Shown here: positions 21,903 to 28,737 of the stretch, piece after piece
How the letters are laid out: each line of letters starts with the position of its first letter
Position numbering within the stretch: position 1 is the first letter of the stretch
Origin: DASSBR01 sp035708085
GTDB taxonomy: Bacteria; Pseudomonadota; Gammaproteobacteria; Natronospirales; DASSBR01
Length of the DNA stretch: 28,737 nucleotides
Reading direction: 5' to 3'
Assembly: GCA_035708085.1 (NCBI GenBank)
Contig: DASSTE010000043.1
Coordinates: forward strand, 1-28,737
The notes under the pieces: generated by a model
Seen by the model: the letters and a program-made list of their open reading frames with translations, nothing else
Told to the model about the DNA's origin: nothing
Databases searched by the model: none
Made by a program: the position numbers and the translations under genes

Positions 21903-23264
21903 ATGCCCACGAGCATCGTCATTCTCGCCGCTGGCCAGGGCAAGCGCATGCATTCCGATCTGCCGAAGGTTTTGCAGCCGCTCGGCGGGCGCTGCCTGCT
22001 TGAACACGTTGTCGTTACCGCCGCCGGTCTGCCCGACGCGCGGCTTCACGTTGTCTACGGTCATGGCGGCGAACGCGTGCGGCAAAGTCTCGATCACCTC
22101 GACGTCGAGTGGATCGAGCAGGCGGAGCAGCTCGGCACCGGGCACGCGGTGGCGCAGGCGCTGCCGACTATTCCCGACGACGATATCGTGCTGGTTCTGT
22201 ACGGCGATGTGCCGCTGGTGCGCGCGGAGACGATGGCGGCGCTGAGCGCGGCCGCCGACGGCGCCCTCGCGCTACTGACCACGCGGCTTGACGATCCGGC
22301 CGGTTACGGCCGGATTGTGCGCGACGACGCCGGCGCCATTGTGCGGATTGTCGAGGACAAGGATGCGACCGCCGCCGAGCGTGCGCTCGATGAAGTCAAT
22401 ACCGGCCTGATGGCCGCGCCGGCGGTGCTGCTGCGTGCGTGGGTCGACCGGCTCGATGCCGACAACGCCCAGCGCGAGTACTACCTGACGGATGTCATCG
22501 CGATGGCGGTCGCCGAAGGTGTCACCGTCACCGGCATAACCGCGCCCCCCGACGAGGTGCTGGGCGTCAATGACCGCTTTCAACTCAGCGTTGCCGAGGC
22601 CGTCCTGCGAGAGCGCAGCGCGATGGCACTGATGACTGCCGGCGTCACACTGCGCGATCCGCAGCGCATCGACGTGCGTGGCGAGTTGACGTGCGGCCGC
22701 GACGTAATGATCGACGTCAATTGCGTGTTCGAAGGCAAGGTACATCTCGCCGATGGCGTGCATATCGGCCCGAACTGCATCCTGCGCGACACTACGGTCG
22801 GTGCCGGCACCGAGATCCTGCCCAACTCGCTGCTCGATGGCGCCGATATCGGCGCGTCTTGCCGCATTGGCCCTTTCGCGCGCCTGCGCCCCGAGGCGCG
22901 GCTCGCCGACGAGGTGCATGTCGGCAATTTCGTCGAGGTGAAAAAGAGCGACATCGGCCGCGGCTCGAAGGCCAATCACCTGACGTATATCGGCGACACC
23001 AGCGTCGGCAGCGGCGTCAACGTCGGTGCCGGTACGATCACCTGCAATTACGACGGCGTCAACAAGCACCGCACCGTCATCGGCGACGGCGCGTTCATCG
23101 GCTCCGACACGCAGCTCGTCGCGCCGGTTACGGTCGGCGCGGGCGCCACCGTCGGCGCCGGGTCTACGATTACCAAGGACGTGCCGGCCGACGAGCTGGC
23201 GATCAGCCGCGCGCGGCAAACCATCGTCAAGGGTTGGAAGCGGCCGGAGAAAAAGCGAACCTGA
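21903..23264 (+). CDS. glmU: Bifunctional GlmU (UDP-GlcNAc pyrophosphorylase/GlcN-1-P acetyltransferase)
   Basis: A 453-residue cytosolic enzyme that acetylates glucosamine-1-phosphate and then makes UDP-N-acetylglucosamine for peptidoglycan and LPS. The N-terminal uridyltransferase domain has ILAAGQGKRMHSDLPKVL (residues 7-24), VLYGDVPLV and DEVNTGLMA. The C-terminal left-handed beta-helix has hexapeptide repeats, FVEVKKSDIG, NHLTYIGD and GAGTITCNYDGVNKHRT with the acetyltransferase residues. The ATG is fixed by the family N-terminus. The nearest AAGGA is about 18 bases upstream, too far to be a good ribosome-binding site. It ends 9 bp from the convergent mnhD stop. Confidence 0.97.
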   Translation: MPTSIVILAAGQGKRMHSDLPKVLQPLGGRCLLEHVVVTAAGLPDARLHVVYGHGGERVRQSLDHLDVEWIEQAEQLGTGHAVAQALPTIPDDDIVLVLYGDVPLVRAETMAALSAAADGALALLTTRLDDPAGYGRIVRDDAGAIVRIVEDKDATAAERALDEVNTGLMAAPAVLLRAWVDRLDADNAQREYYLTDVIAMAVAEGVTVTGITAPPDEVLGVNDRFQLSVAEAVLRERSAMALMTAGVTLRDPQRIDVRGELTCGRDVMIDVNCVFEGKVHLADGVHIGPNCILRDTTVGAGTEILPNSLLDGADIGASCRIGPFARLRPEARLADEVHVGNFVEVKKSDIGRGSKANHLTYIGDTSVGSGVNVGAGTITCNYDGVNKHRTVIGDGAFIGSDTQLVAPVTVGAGATVGAGSTITKDVPADELAISRARQTIVKGWKRPEKKRT

Positions 23265-23273
23265 CGCCGCCTT

Positions 23274-25022
23274 TTAACGCAGTCTTAATACGCTGGCCAT
23301 CACCGCCAGCCCGACCATCATCCACACGATGTAGTCCGTGACACGGCCGCTGTGCAGCCGGTGCAACGCCCGGAACGGCAACGTCTCGATGCGCGCAGCC
23401 ACCCGCGCCCATCTGCGCGTGGCCCGTTGGCGCAACAGCGACGCGGCGGGAATCAGTATGGTCAGCGCAAACGCGATGGCGGTCATTATTGTGCCGCCGC
23501 CGGAAGGCTCCGCCGTCTTGCTGATCAGCCCGGTTGCCGCGTCGTGGGTAAACGATTCCACCAGGCCGGGCGGCAGCAGCGCGATAGCCAGCAGCACCAC
23601 GCACGGCAGCAGCATCAGCCACAGCGGGCGGTCCTGCTGTTCGCGCTCGCGCTCGGTCGGCGAGACAAACTCGATGCCGGGCACGCCGCTCCAGCCCGGG
23701 AATATCCGCAAGGCCGCGCGTAACACCGCGGCGCCCGTCAACGAGGTCCCTACAACGATCGCGATGACCGGCGCCATGCCGTGCCCGGCCTTGTGCACGT
23801 GGTCGGTCGCCTCATGCAGTATCCCCCACGGCAATCCGCCCAGCAGCAGGCCGGCGAGACCCATGACTATGCCGGCCGGCCACACGCCCTTGCCCTTGCC
23901 GTACAACTCGAGTTCGTCGATCGAGTTGAAACGCGCGAGCAGGATGCCCGCGACCATGAACAGTGTCCCTTTGACCAGCCCATGGCCGACGAAATAGAGC
24001 AGGAACCCTTTCACGCCGGTCGAATTGACCGCGGCGACCGCGAGCAACATGATTCCCAGATGAGAAATCGTGGAAAAGGCGAGCAGCCGCTTCAGGTGTC
24101 GCTGCGCCCACGCCATCAGTCCGCCCACGATGGCCGTTGCGATACCGAGCCATAACAGGCCGATGTGCACCAGCGCCATGATCTGCGCGTCGGCCGCAAA
24201 CACAATCGCAATCAGTTTCAACAGGCCGAACAGGCCCAGCCCCACCATTACGCCGGAGAAGATGACCGACACCGGACTCGGCGCGACCGCGTGCGCATCC
24301 GACAACCACATGTGAAACGGCACGATCGCCGCCTTGGTCAGCAGCGCCGCGGCGATCAGGCAGAAGCCGCCGGCGATCACGGGATCAGGTGCGCCGTGCG
24401 CGATGATCCGGCCCATCGTCACGAAATCCAGCGTGCCGGTGCGCGCATACAAGAGCGCGACGCCGGCCAGCATCAGGTAACTTCCCAAGGCATTGGTCAC
24501 CGTAAAGTTGAACGCCCCCTCCAGCGAGCTTTTTTCCAGCGGATAAGCGGTCAGCGCGAATGCCGCCATACTCATCAGTTCGAACCAGACGAACAGGTTG
24601 AACAGGTCGCGCGTGAAGCAGAAGCCGATCATCGCGGCGAGAAACAGCAGCATCAGGATGTGGAAGTGCGCATGGACCTTATCGAAATAGCCCCACGCGA
24701 AAACAAACGACGCGGCGAAAATCAGCGCGCAGAATGCGGCTACCGCGGCGCTCGCCGGATCCACCGAGAAGCCGATGCCGAGCACCACGCGCGGCTTGCC
24801 GGACACGGCTGGCGACCATGCGCCGAACCAGTGCACGATCGGCCCGTGCAGAGCCCGGCTCGCCAGCCAGCCGCACAAGCCGACGAGGATCAGGGAGAAA
24901 ATCAGCGCAGTGACATCGGCGGTGCGCGGGGGCAGCCAGTGCGCCAGCGCCAGCAATAAAAACGCTACGCCGAGCGGCAGCAAGACCCCCAGCGGCGCGA
25001 GCTGGACCGCGAGCGCCGTCAC
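23274..25022 (-). CDS. mnhD: Mrp/MBH-type antiporter subunit D (MrpD/MbhH-like)
   Basis: A 582-residue polytopic membrane protein of the proton_antipo_M family, related to NuoL/M/N, and the only large ion-translocating subunit in this operon. Expected key residues are visible: Glu148 in NLFVWFELMSMAAF, Lys230 and His237 in TKAAIVPFHMWLSDAHAVAPSPVS, Lys269, His321 in STISHLG and Lys351. It is about 80 residues longer than common MrpD proteins. The C-terminal extension (HRLHSGRVTDYIVWMMVG) recalls the ends of NuoL-like subunits. The start is a GTG overlapping the mnhC stop as GTGA. It is the last gene of the operon. Confidence 0.92.
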   Translation of the reverse strand: MTALAVQLAPLGVLLPLGVAFLLLALAHWLPPRTADVTALIFSLILVGLCGWLASRALHGPIVHWFGAWSPAVSGKPRVVLGIGFSVDPASAAVAAFCALIFAASFVFAWGYFDKVHAHFHILMLLFLAAMIGFCFTRDLFNLFVWFELMSMAAFALTAYPLEKSSLEGAFNFTVTNALGSYLMLAGVALLYARTGTLDFVTMGRIIAHGAPDPVIAGGFCLIAAALLTKAAIVPFHMWLSDAHAVAPSPVSVIFSGVMVGLGLFGLLKLIAIVFAADAQIMALVHIGLLWLGIATAIVGGLMAWAQRHLKRLLAFSTISHLGIMLLAVAAVNSTGVKGFLLYFVGHGLVKGTLFMVAGILLARFNSIDELELYGKGKGVWPAGIVMGLAGLLLGGLPWGILHEATDHVHKAGHGMAPVIAIVVGTSLTGAAVLRAALRIFPGWSGVPGIEFVSPTEREREQQDRPLWLMLLPCVVLLAIALLPPGLVESFTHDAATGLISKTAEPSGGGTIMTAIAFALTILIPAASLLRQRATRRWARVAARIETLPFRALHRLHSGRVTDYIVWMMVGLAVMASVLRLR

Positions 25023-25369
25023 TCTGTGGGCCGCAACGGGCGCAGGTGCTGCGTATCGAGCGTGCCGCGCTTCTTGTGAACCTGCAGCGCGATCGCGAGC
25101 AGCAGCGCGGTCATCGCTGCGCTCACCACGATGTCCGTCAGCACAAAGGCCTGCACCACCGGATCAACGGCCGGCGTGCCGGGCGGATGGTCATAGAAGA
25201 TCGGCGGCCCGGCGCCCCAGCGGAAACCGATGCCCAGCAGCAGCACGTAAGTGGCGGACTGGCATACGCTCAGGCAGCCGATCAGGTGCACGTAGTTGCG
25301 CGACGTGACCATGCCGTAAACGCCGATGCCCAGCAGCCACGCGACGACGCACCAGGCCAGCACACTCAC
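25019..25369 (-). CDS. mnhC: Mrp/MBH-type antiporter subunit C (MrpC/MbhG-like, NuoK homologue)
   Basis: A 116-residue membrane protein with three predicted helices, the small NuoK-like subunit of Mrp complexes. RNYVHLIGCLSVCQSATYVLLLGIG and DPVVQAFVLTDIVVSAAMTALLLAIA match the two conserved MnhC blocks. The GTG at 25367-25369 is chosen because it overlaps the upstream stop (GTGA) and the family begins there. The 3' end overlaps mnhD in the same way. Confidence 0.93.
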   Translation of the reverse strand: MSVLAWCVVAWLLGIGVYGMVTSRNYVHLIGCLSVCQSATYVLLLGIGFRWGAGPPIFYDHPPGTPAVDPVVQAFVLTDIVVSAAMTALLLAIALQVHKKRGTLDTQHLRPLRPTE

Positions 25370-26136
25370 GTGTCTTCCTCGGCGACCGGCCCCTTCGGCA
25401 CGCGCGTCTCTTCCATGAACTCCAGCAGCAACGCCGCGAAGCTGCCGATCACGGCAATGCCGACCGCGATGTTGATGATCACCATCAAGCCGCCGGAATA
25501 GAGATCCTTCCAGTTGCCGAGCGGCAGCACGTTCTGCAATGCCGAATAGCCGAATGCCAGCGGAACCGCGGCACACAGCACATAGGCCAGTCCTCCAACG
25601 CCTTCGAGCGCGACCAGCACCGGCGAGTGGAGCATGCGCCGCCACACCATATAGCCGCCGCCGAGGTAAAGCAGGGTGAAGCTGGAGGCCGCGATGACGC
25701 CGCCCTGAAAGCCGCCGCCGGGGGTGACCGTGCCGTGCAGCACGACGTACACGCCGAACAGGAACAGCATGGTTGCGAACAGGCGGCACATCAGCACCAT
25801 CGCATCGGAGCGCTCGGCCCAGGCGCGCCCCGATACGCGACCGGCTTGCTCGTTCCCGTCTTCGCCGCGGCGCCCGCGCAACAGCATGACCGCCGCGGTG
25901 ACCGCGCATATCAGCATCGATTCCTCGCCGAGCGTATCGATACCGCGGAAATCGTACATGACCGAGGTCACCGCATTGGAGACGTTGCGCAATGCCGGCG
26001 CCAGCGTATTCACGGTCATGCCGTAGCGCGTCAGCGGATGGCCGAACGACGGCAGCGTGAGAATGATTTCCGTCGCGGCCGTTCCCAGCACCAGCAAGAC
26101 CGGGACGAGCACGATCAGCCGCCAGCGGGTTGTCAT
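25366..26136 (-). CDS. MbhE-MrpB fusion subunit (MrpA C-terminal segment plus MnhB)
   Basis: A 256-residue membrane protein with two parts. Residues 1 to about 95 (MTTRWRLIVLVPVLLVLGTA, then YDFRGIDTLGEE at 61-72) match the MbhE-like segment found at the C-terminus of MrpA. Residues from about 110 (MCRLFATMLFLFGVYVVLHG, TVTPGGGFQGGVI) are the MnhB domain. In archaeal MBH these are separate genes (mbhE and mbhF), and in classical Mrp they are the end of MrpA plus MrpB. The ATG at 26136 follows AGGGA and overlaps the upstream stop as ATGA. The frame is open further upstream, but that part is antisense noise over the preceding gene. Confidence 0.88.
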   Translation of the reverse strand: MTTRWRLIVLVPVLLVLGTAATEIILTLPSFGHPLTRYGMTVNTLAPALRNVSNAVTSVMYDFRGIDTLGEESMLICAVTAAVMLLRGRRGEDGNEQAGRVSGRAWAERSDAMVLMCRLFATMLFLFGVYVVLHGTVTPGGGFQGGVIAASSFTLLYLGGGYMVWRRMLHSPVLVALEGVGGLAYVLCAAVPLAFGYSALQNVLPLGNWKDLYSGGLMVIINIAVGIAVIGSFAALLLEFMEETRVPKGPVAEEDT

Positions 26137-26378
26137 CGTCGTCCCTCGTTGATCGCGATCGCGGCGAGCGCGATCAGAAACAGCAGCGGCACGACGACGG
26201 TATCGACGGCAATTTCGGAAAACGCCACATCCGGCGCCTGCAGGATGAAGAACAGCAGCGCGAGCACCAGGCTGTTGGCGCAGAGCGCAAACACCTGCCG
26301 CTTGGGGTCGCGCGAAATCACCACCAGCCAGCCCGACAAGGCGCTCATGACCAGCGCGGCGCCGATCAGCCAGCTCAC
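26133..26378 (-). CDS. MbhD-like (DUF4040) antiporter subunit
   Basis: An 81-residue protein with three predicted helices. The conserved block is LLFFILQAPDVAFSEIAVDTVVVPLLFLIAL, of which LQAPDVAFSEIAVDT is the signature of the MbhD/DUF4040 family, also present near the C-terminus of MrpA. Here it is a free-standing gene, as in MBH clusters. The GTG at 26376-26378 overlaps the mnhG stop as GTGA and gives the family's usual length, so it is preferred over in-frame starts further upstream. Confidence 0.88.
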   Translation of the reverse strand: MSWLIGAALVMSALSGWLVVISRDPKRQVFALCANSLVLALLFFILQAPDVAFSEIAVDTVVVPLLFLIALAAIAINEGRR

Positions 26379-26659
26379 AACCGTTCTCCGCCGCGCAGAT
26401 GCAAGGCGCGCGCCGTGGCATGCGACAGCAGCGCTCCGCCGCCGACCATCACCAGCCAGATCAACAGGCACTTGAACGTGCGCTGGGTGAAGCCGTCGCT
26501 GGCAATCACCGCTGCGGTAGCCGCGCCGCCGGTGACGATATTAAAGAACGTGATAGCGTGAAGCCGCTCGAACGGCGTGCGCAGACGCAGGAAGGCGAGC
26601 GTTGCGATCCAGCCCATCAGCACAGCGAAGGCCAGCAAACAGGCGGCCGCAAGACTCAC
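26375..26659 (-). CDS. mnhG: Mrp/MBH-type antiporter subunit G (MrpG/MbhC-like)
   Basis: A 94-residue membrane protein with three predicted helices and the family motif LRLRTPFERLHAITFFNIVTG. In Mrp complexes subunit G packs with E and F beside the ion-translocating core. The start is a GTG overlapping the mnhF stop as GTGA, and the end overlaps the DUF4040 gene likewise. Confidence 0.92.
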   Translation of the reverse strand: MSLAAACLLAFAVLMGWIATLAFLRLRTPFERLHAITFFNIVTGGAATAAVIASDGFTQRTFKCLLIWLVMVGGGALLSHATARALHLRGGERL

Positions 26660-26907
26660 AGCCAGCGCTCCTGGAACAGCACCAGCACCAGCGTGCCCGG
26701 CAGACCGAGCAACGCCAGCGCGAGTGCGAGATCCAGCGAGGAAGGCTGCCTGATCGCGAATTCAAACAGCATCAGCAGGAGCACTGTGGCCGACAATGCA
26801 AGCTGGACTGCCACCAGCCGCCCCGGCACTGCGCCCCGTCCGGCCGCCACCACTGCGGCGACCAACACCGGCAGCAACCCCAGCGTGGCGAGCAGCCAGC
26901 CGCTCAC
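26656..26907 (-). CDS. mnhF: Mrp/MBH-type antiporter subunit F (MrpF/MbhB-like)
   Basis: An 83-residue membrane protein with three hydrophobic segments, the size of MnhF. RLVAVQLALSATVLLLMLFE, then DLALALALLGLPGTLVLVLF, fits the end of the family, although the sequence is divergent. Its place between MnhE and MnhG is strong support. The start is a GTG overlapping the mnhE stop as GTGA. Confidence 0.85.
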   Translation of the reverse strand: MSGWLLATLGLLPVLVAAVVAAGRGAVPGRLVAVQLALSATVLLLMLFEFAIRQPSSLDLALALALLGLPGTLVLVLFQERWL

Positions 26908-27380
26908 GAGGTCAACCAGCGCGGGTCGCGGGAAGCGTCGCCGCTTACAATCGTGTGCACCAGCACGCGATCTTTATGAGGCGGCGCACGCACGGCGAAA
27001 CTGTCCGGCGCCAGCGATGCAATCAGCACCGCCGAGGCGCGTCGCGCGCGATTTTCGGGATCGTCCTCCCCGCCGCGCAGGAATGGCAGCTCGAAGGCCC
27101 GCCCGGGCGAGCCGCCGAGTACGGCGGCTTTGGCAAAGAGAATCAGCGTTCGGCCGAGGGCCGGAACCAAATTGCCGATCGCCTTCAGCCAGGCAAGCGC
27201 GTGCGCGGGCGTCATCGCGAAGCGCCGGGGCGAGCAGTGCAGGATCATGAACGACCATGTCACCGCGCCGACGGCCAGTCCGGCCGAGGTCGCCAGTTCA
27301 TGGCTGCTGACGGTGCCGGCAAACAGCATGTAACCGGCGTAGGCAGAACACCACACAATCCCTGTGCGAACCCATTTCAT
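26904..27380 (-). CDS. mnhE: Mrp/MBH-type antiporter subunit E (MrpE/MbhA-like)
   Basis: A 158-residue protein with two N-terminal hydrophobic segments and a soluble C-terminal part. NPRRF-like text (HCSPRRFAMTPAHALAWLKA) and the late block ASAVLIASLAPDSFAVRAPPHKDRVLVHTIV correspond to the MnhE family, whose members end in a cytoplasmic domain with a DP-rich tail. The ATG at 27380 has AGGAG about nine bases upstream and gives the family length. A longer start at 27500 would run into the glmS promoter region and is rejected. It is the first gene of the operon and divergent from glmS. Confidence 0.88.
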   Translation of the reverse strand: MKWVRTGIVWCSAYAGYMLFAGTVSSHELATSAGLAVGAVTWSFMILHCSPRRFAMTPAHALAWLKAIGNLVPALGRTLILFAKAAVLGGSPGRAFELPFLRGGEDDPENRARRASAVLIASLAPDSFAVRAPPHKDRVLVHTIVSGDASRDPRWLTS

Positions 27381-27456
27381 CTTGTGCACTCCTTTGCCCA
27401 AGCTACATCTTACAGATTCTACCGGTTGGGTGGCGAGTGGCCAAGCGGGAGCGACC

Positions 27457-27485
27457 TTACCCGCGGTACCGCACGAAGGTAAACT
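27457..27485 (+). promoter_or_regulatory. Possible glmS promoter
   Basis: TTACCC at 27457-27462 and TAAACT at 27480-27485 are separated by 17 bp, giving a start near 27492 and a leader of about 26 bases. Both boxes are imperfect. The short leader leaves no room for a glmS ribozyme. Confidence 0.35.
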
Positions 27486-27517
27486 ATCGCTTCGATACAA
27501 ACACAGGGCTGAATCAA

Positions 27518-28737
27518 ATGTGCGGAATAGTCGGCGCGGTTGCCGAGCGGGACGTGGTCCCGGTGCTTATGGAAGGGCTGCGACGGCTTGAGTATCGCGG
27601 CTATGACTCCGCCGGTCTCGCGGTACTGAGCGGCGACGCGACGCTCGCGCGCCGGCGCGCAGTCGGCAAGGTGCAGGAACTCGCGGCCGCGCTGGCGGCG
27701 CAACCCCTGCGTGGCCATACCGGCATTGCTCACACGCGCTGGGCGACGCACGGCGTACCCAGCGAGCGCAATGCGCATCCGCATTTTTCCACCGACGAAA
27801 TCGCGCTGGTGCACAACGGCATCATCGAGAACCACGACGAGTTGCGCGCCGAACTCGAAAGCGACGGCTACCAGTTCGCTTCCGAAACCGACACCGAGGT
27901 GATTGCCCACCGCGTTCACCACCACATGAAAAGCCGGAACAATTTATTGGCCGCGGTGCAGGCGACGGTCGCGGAACTCACCGGCGCATTCGCGCTGGCG
28001 GTGATCGCGAAGGCCGACCCGGGACGCGTGATCGTCGCTCGTTGCGGCTGCCCGGTGGTGCTCGGCCTCGGTATCGGCGAGAACTTCGTCGCCTCAGACG
28101 TCGCCGCGCTGCTGCCGGTGACGCGCCGCTTTATCTTTCTCGAAGAAGGGGACATTGCAGACATCCGCCGCGGATCGGCGCAAGTTCTCGATAAAACGGG
28201 CCAGATCGTTGAGCGCCCGGTGAAGGAAAGCGAACTCGACGCCGACGCGGTCGAGCGCGGCGATTACCGTCATTACATGCTCAAGGAAATCTTCGAGCAG
28301 CCGCACGCGGTAGCGGACACGCTGGCGGAGCGCATCGGCGACGGCCGGGTGCTCGAAGCCGGATTCGGCCATCGCGCCGGCGAGGTGTTCGAGCAGACCC
28401 GCGGCGTGCACATCGTCGCCTGCGGCACCAGCTATCACGCGGCAATGGTCGCGCGTTACCAGATCGAGCAGCTCGCCGGCCTACCGTGCAATGTCGAGAT
28501 CGCGAGCGAGTACCGGTATCGCGATCCGGTGGTGGCGCCAGGCACTTTGTTCGTCAGCGTGTCGCAGTCCGGCGAGACAGCCGACACGCTCGCGGCGCTG
28601 CGCGCGGCGCGCGAGAATTCGAATTACTGCGGCACGCTCGCGATCTGCAACGTGCCGGAAAGCTCGCTGGTGCGCGAATCGGGCCTCACGCTGATGACGC
28701 GCGCCGGGCCCGAGATCGGCGTCGCCTCGACCAAGGC
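27518..28737 (+). CDS. glmS: Glutamine-fructose-6-phosphate aminotransferase, 3'-truncated by window
   Basis: The first 406 codons of an enzyme usually about 610 residues long that makes glucosamine-6-phosphate from fructose-6-phosphate and glutamine, the first step towards the substrate of GlmU. Cys2 (MCGIVGAV) is the N-terminal nucleophile of the class II glutaminase domain, supported by LRRLEYRGYDSAGLAV, HTRWATHG and HNGIIENHDELR. The first SIS sugar-isomerase domain has VACGTSYHAA and VSQSGETADTL, and the frame is open to the right edge. The ribosome-binding site is weak (AGGG). The normal neighbour glmU is separated from it by the antiporter operon. Confidence 0.97.
   Translation, partial: MCGIVGAVAERDVVPVLMEGLRRLEYRGYDSAGLAVLSGDATLARRRAVGKVQELAAALAAQPLRGHTGIAHTRWATHGVPSERNAHPHFSTDEIALVHNGIIENHDELRAELESDGYQFASETDTEVIAHRVHHHMKSRNNLLAAVQATVAELTGAFALAVIAKADPGRVIVARCGCPVVLGLGIGENFVASDVAALLPVTRRFIFLEEGDIADIRRGSAQVLDKTGQIVERPVKESELDADAVERGDYRHYMLKEIFEQPHAVADTLAERIGDGRVLEAGFGHRAGEVFEQTRGVHIVACGTSYHAAMVARYQIEQLAGLPCNVEIASEYRYRDPVVAPGTLFVSVSQSGETADTLAALRAARENSNYCGTLAICNVPESSLVRESGLTLMTRAGPEIGVASTK

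Noticed and set aside
26381..27500. Longer starts for the antiporter genes (for example mnhE from 27500 or the DUF4040 gene from 26471)
   Set aside because: The extensions run into the glmS upstream region or are out-of-frame readings of the neighbouring gene, whereas the chosen starts have family-typical N-termini and 4-bp overlaps or a ribosome-binding site.
27486..27517. A glmS ribozyme before glmS
   Set aside because: The leader is too short and no ribozyme-like structure is visible; the ribozyme is mainly found in Gram-positive bacteria.
1..28737. tRNA or rRNA genes, CRISPR arrays, prophage genes, DnaA-box clusters
   Set aside because: I looked for these by eye and saw none; the window is almost fully accounted for by protein-coding genes and short hairpin repeats.

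Overview
The window is a gene-dense, G+C-rich bacterial chromosome segment. It most probably comes from a gammaproteobacterium, because the backbone rsmG-parA-parB-atpI-atpBEFHAGDC-(...)-glmU-(...)-glmS is the classical origin-proximal gidB/par/atp/glm order of that class. UppP, a PilZ protein, a periplasmic-type prolyl oligopeptidase and dispersed hairpin repeats fit this. I cannot assign a genus from the sequence alone.

Layout. Positions 1-1082 hold the 5' (orfA) end of an IS3-family insertion sequence on the minus strand; its far end lies outside the window. It sits inside a cold-shock-domain/DUF1294 gene, of which only the 3' part remains (1084-1668). Next come an NTF2-like protein, a VOC/PhnB-like protein, then a minus-strand pair (prolyl oligopeptidase followed 4 bp later by glutathione peroxidase) and a plus-strand DUF72 protein. 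From 6187, uppP is followed 7 bp later by a membrane-anchored hybrid histidine kinase (HisKA-HATPase-REC-REC-HPt), which converges on an FAD monooxygenase. PilZ-rsmG-parA (10535-12362) overlap by 4 bp at each junction. parA and parB are split by about 360 bp of hairpin repeats. A strong sigma-70-type promoter after parB opens the complete nine-gene F1Fo ATP synthase operon atpIBEFHAGDC (13705-20547), whose leader contains a terminator-like hairpin.

After atpC the usual atp-glmU-glmS block is interrupted twice. A lipoprotein gene and a cytochrome P460 gene lie between atpC and glmU. A complete seven-gene minus-strand operon for a multisubunit cation/H+ antiporter module lies between glmU and glmS; glmS is cut by the right edge of the window.

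The most interesting system is that antiporter operon. Its gene order is MrpE-F-G, an MbhD-like (DUF4040) subunit, an MbhE-MrpB fusion, MrpC and MrpD. This is the order of the ion-translocating half of archaeal membrane-bound hydrogenase (MBH). It has no MrpA N-terminal antiporter domain and no hydrogenase or other electron-transfer genes in the window, and all six gene junctions are 4-bp start/stop overlaps. Other points worth a second look are the IS end that could sequester its own orfA ribosome-binding site, the attenuator-like atp leader, the apparently leaderless parB, and the physical coupling of a c-di-GMP-type PilZ gene to rsmG-parA.
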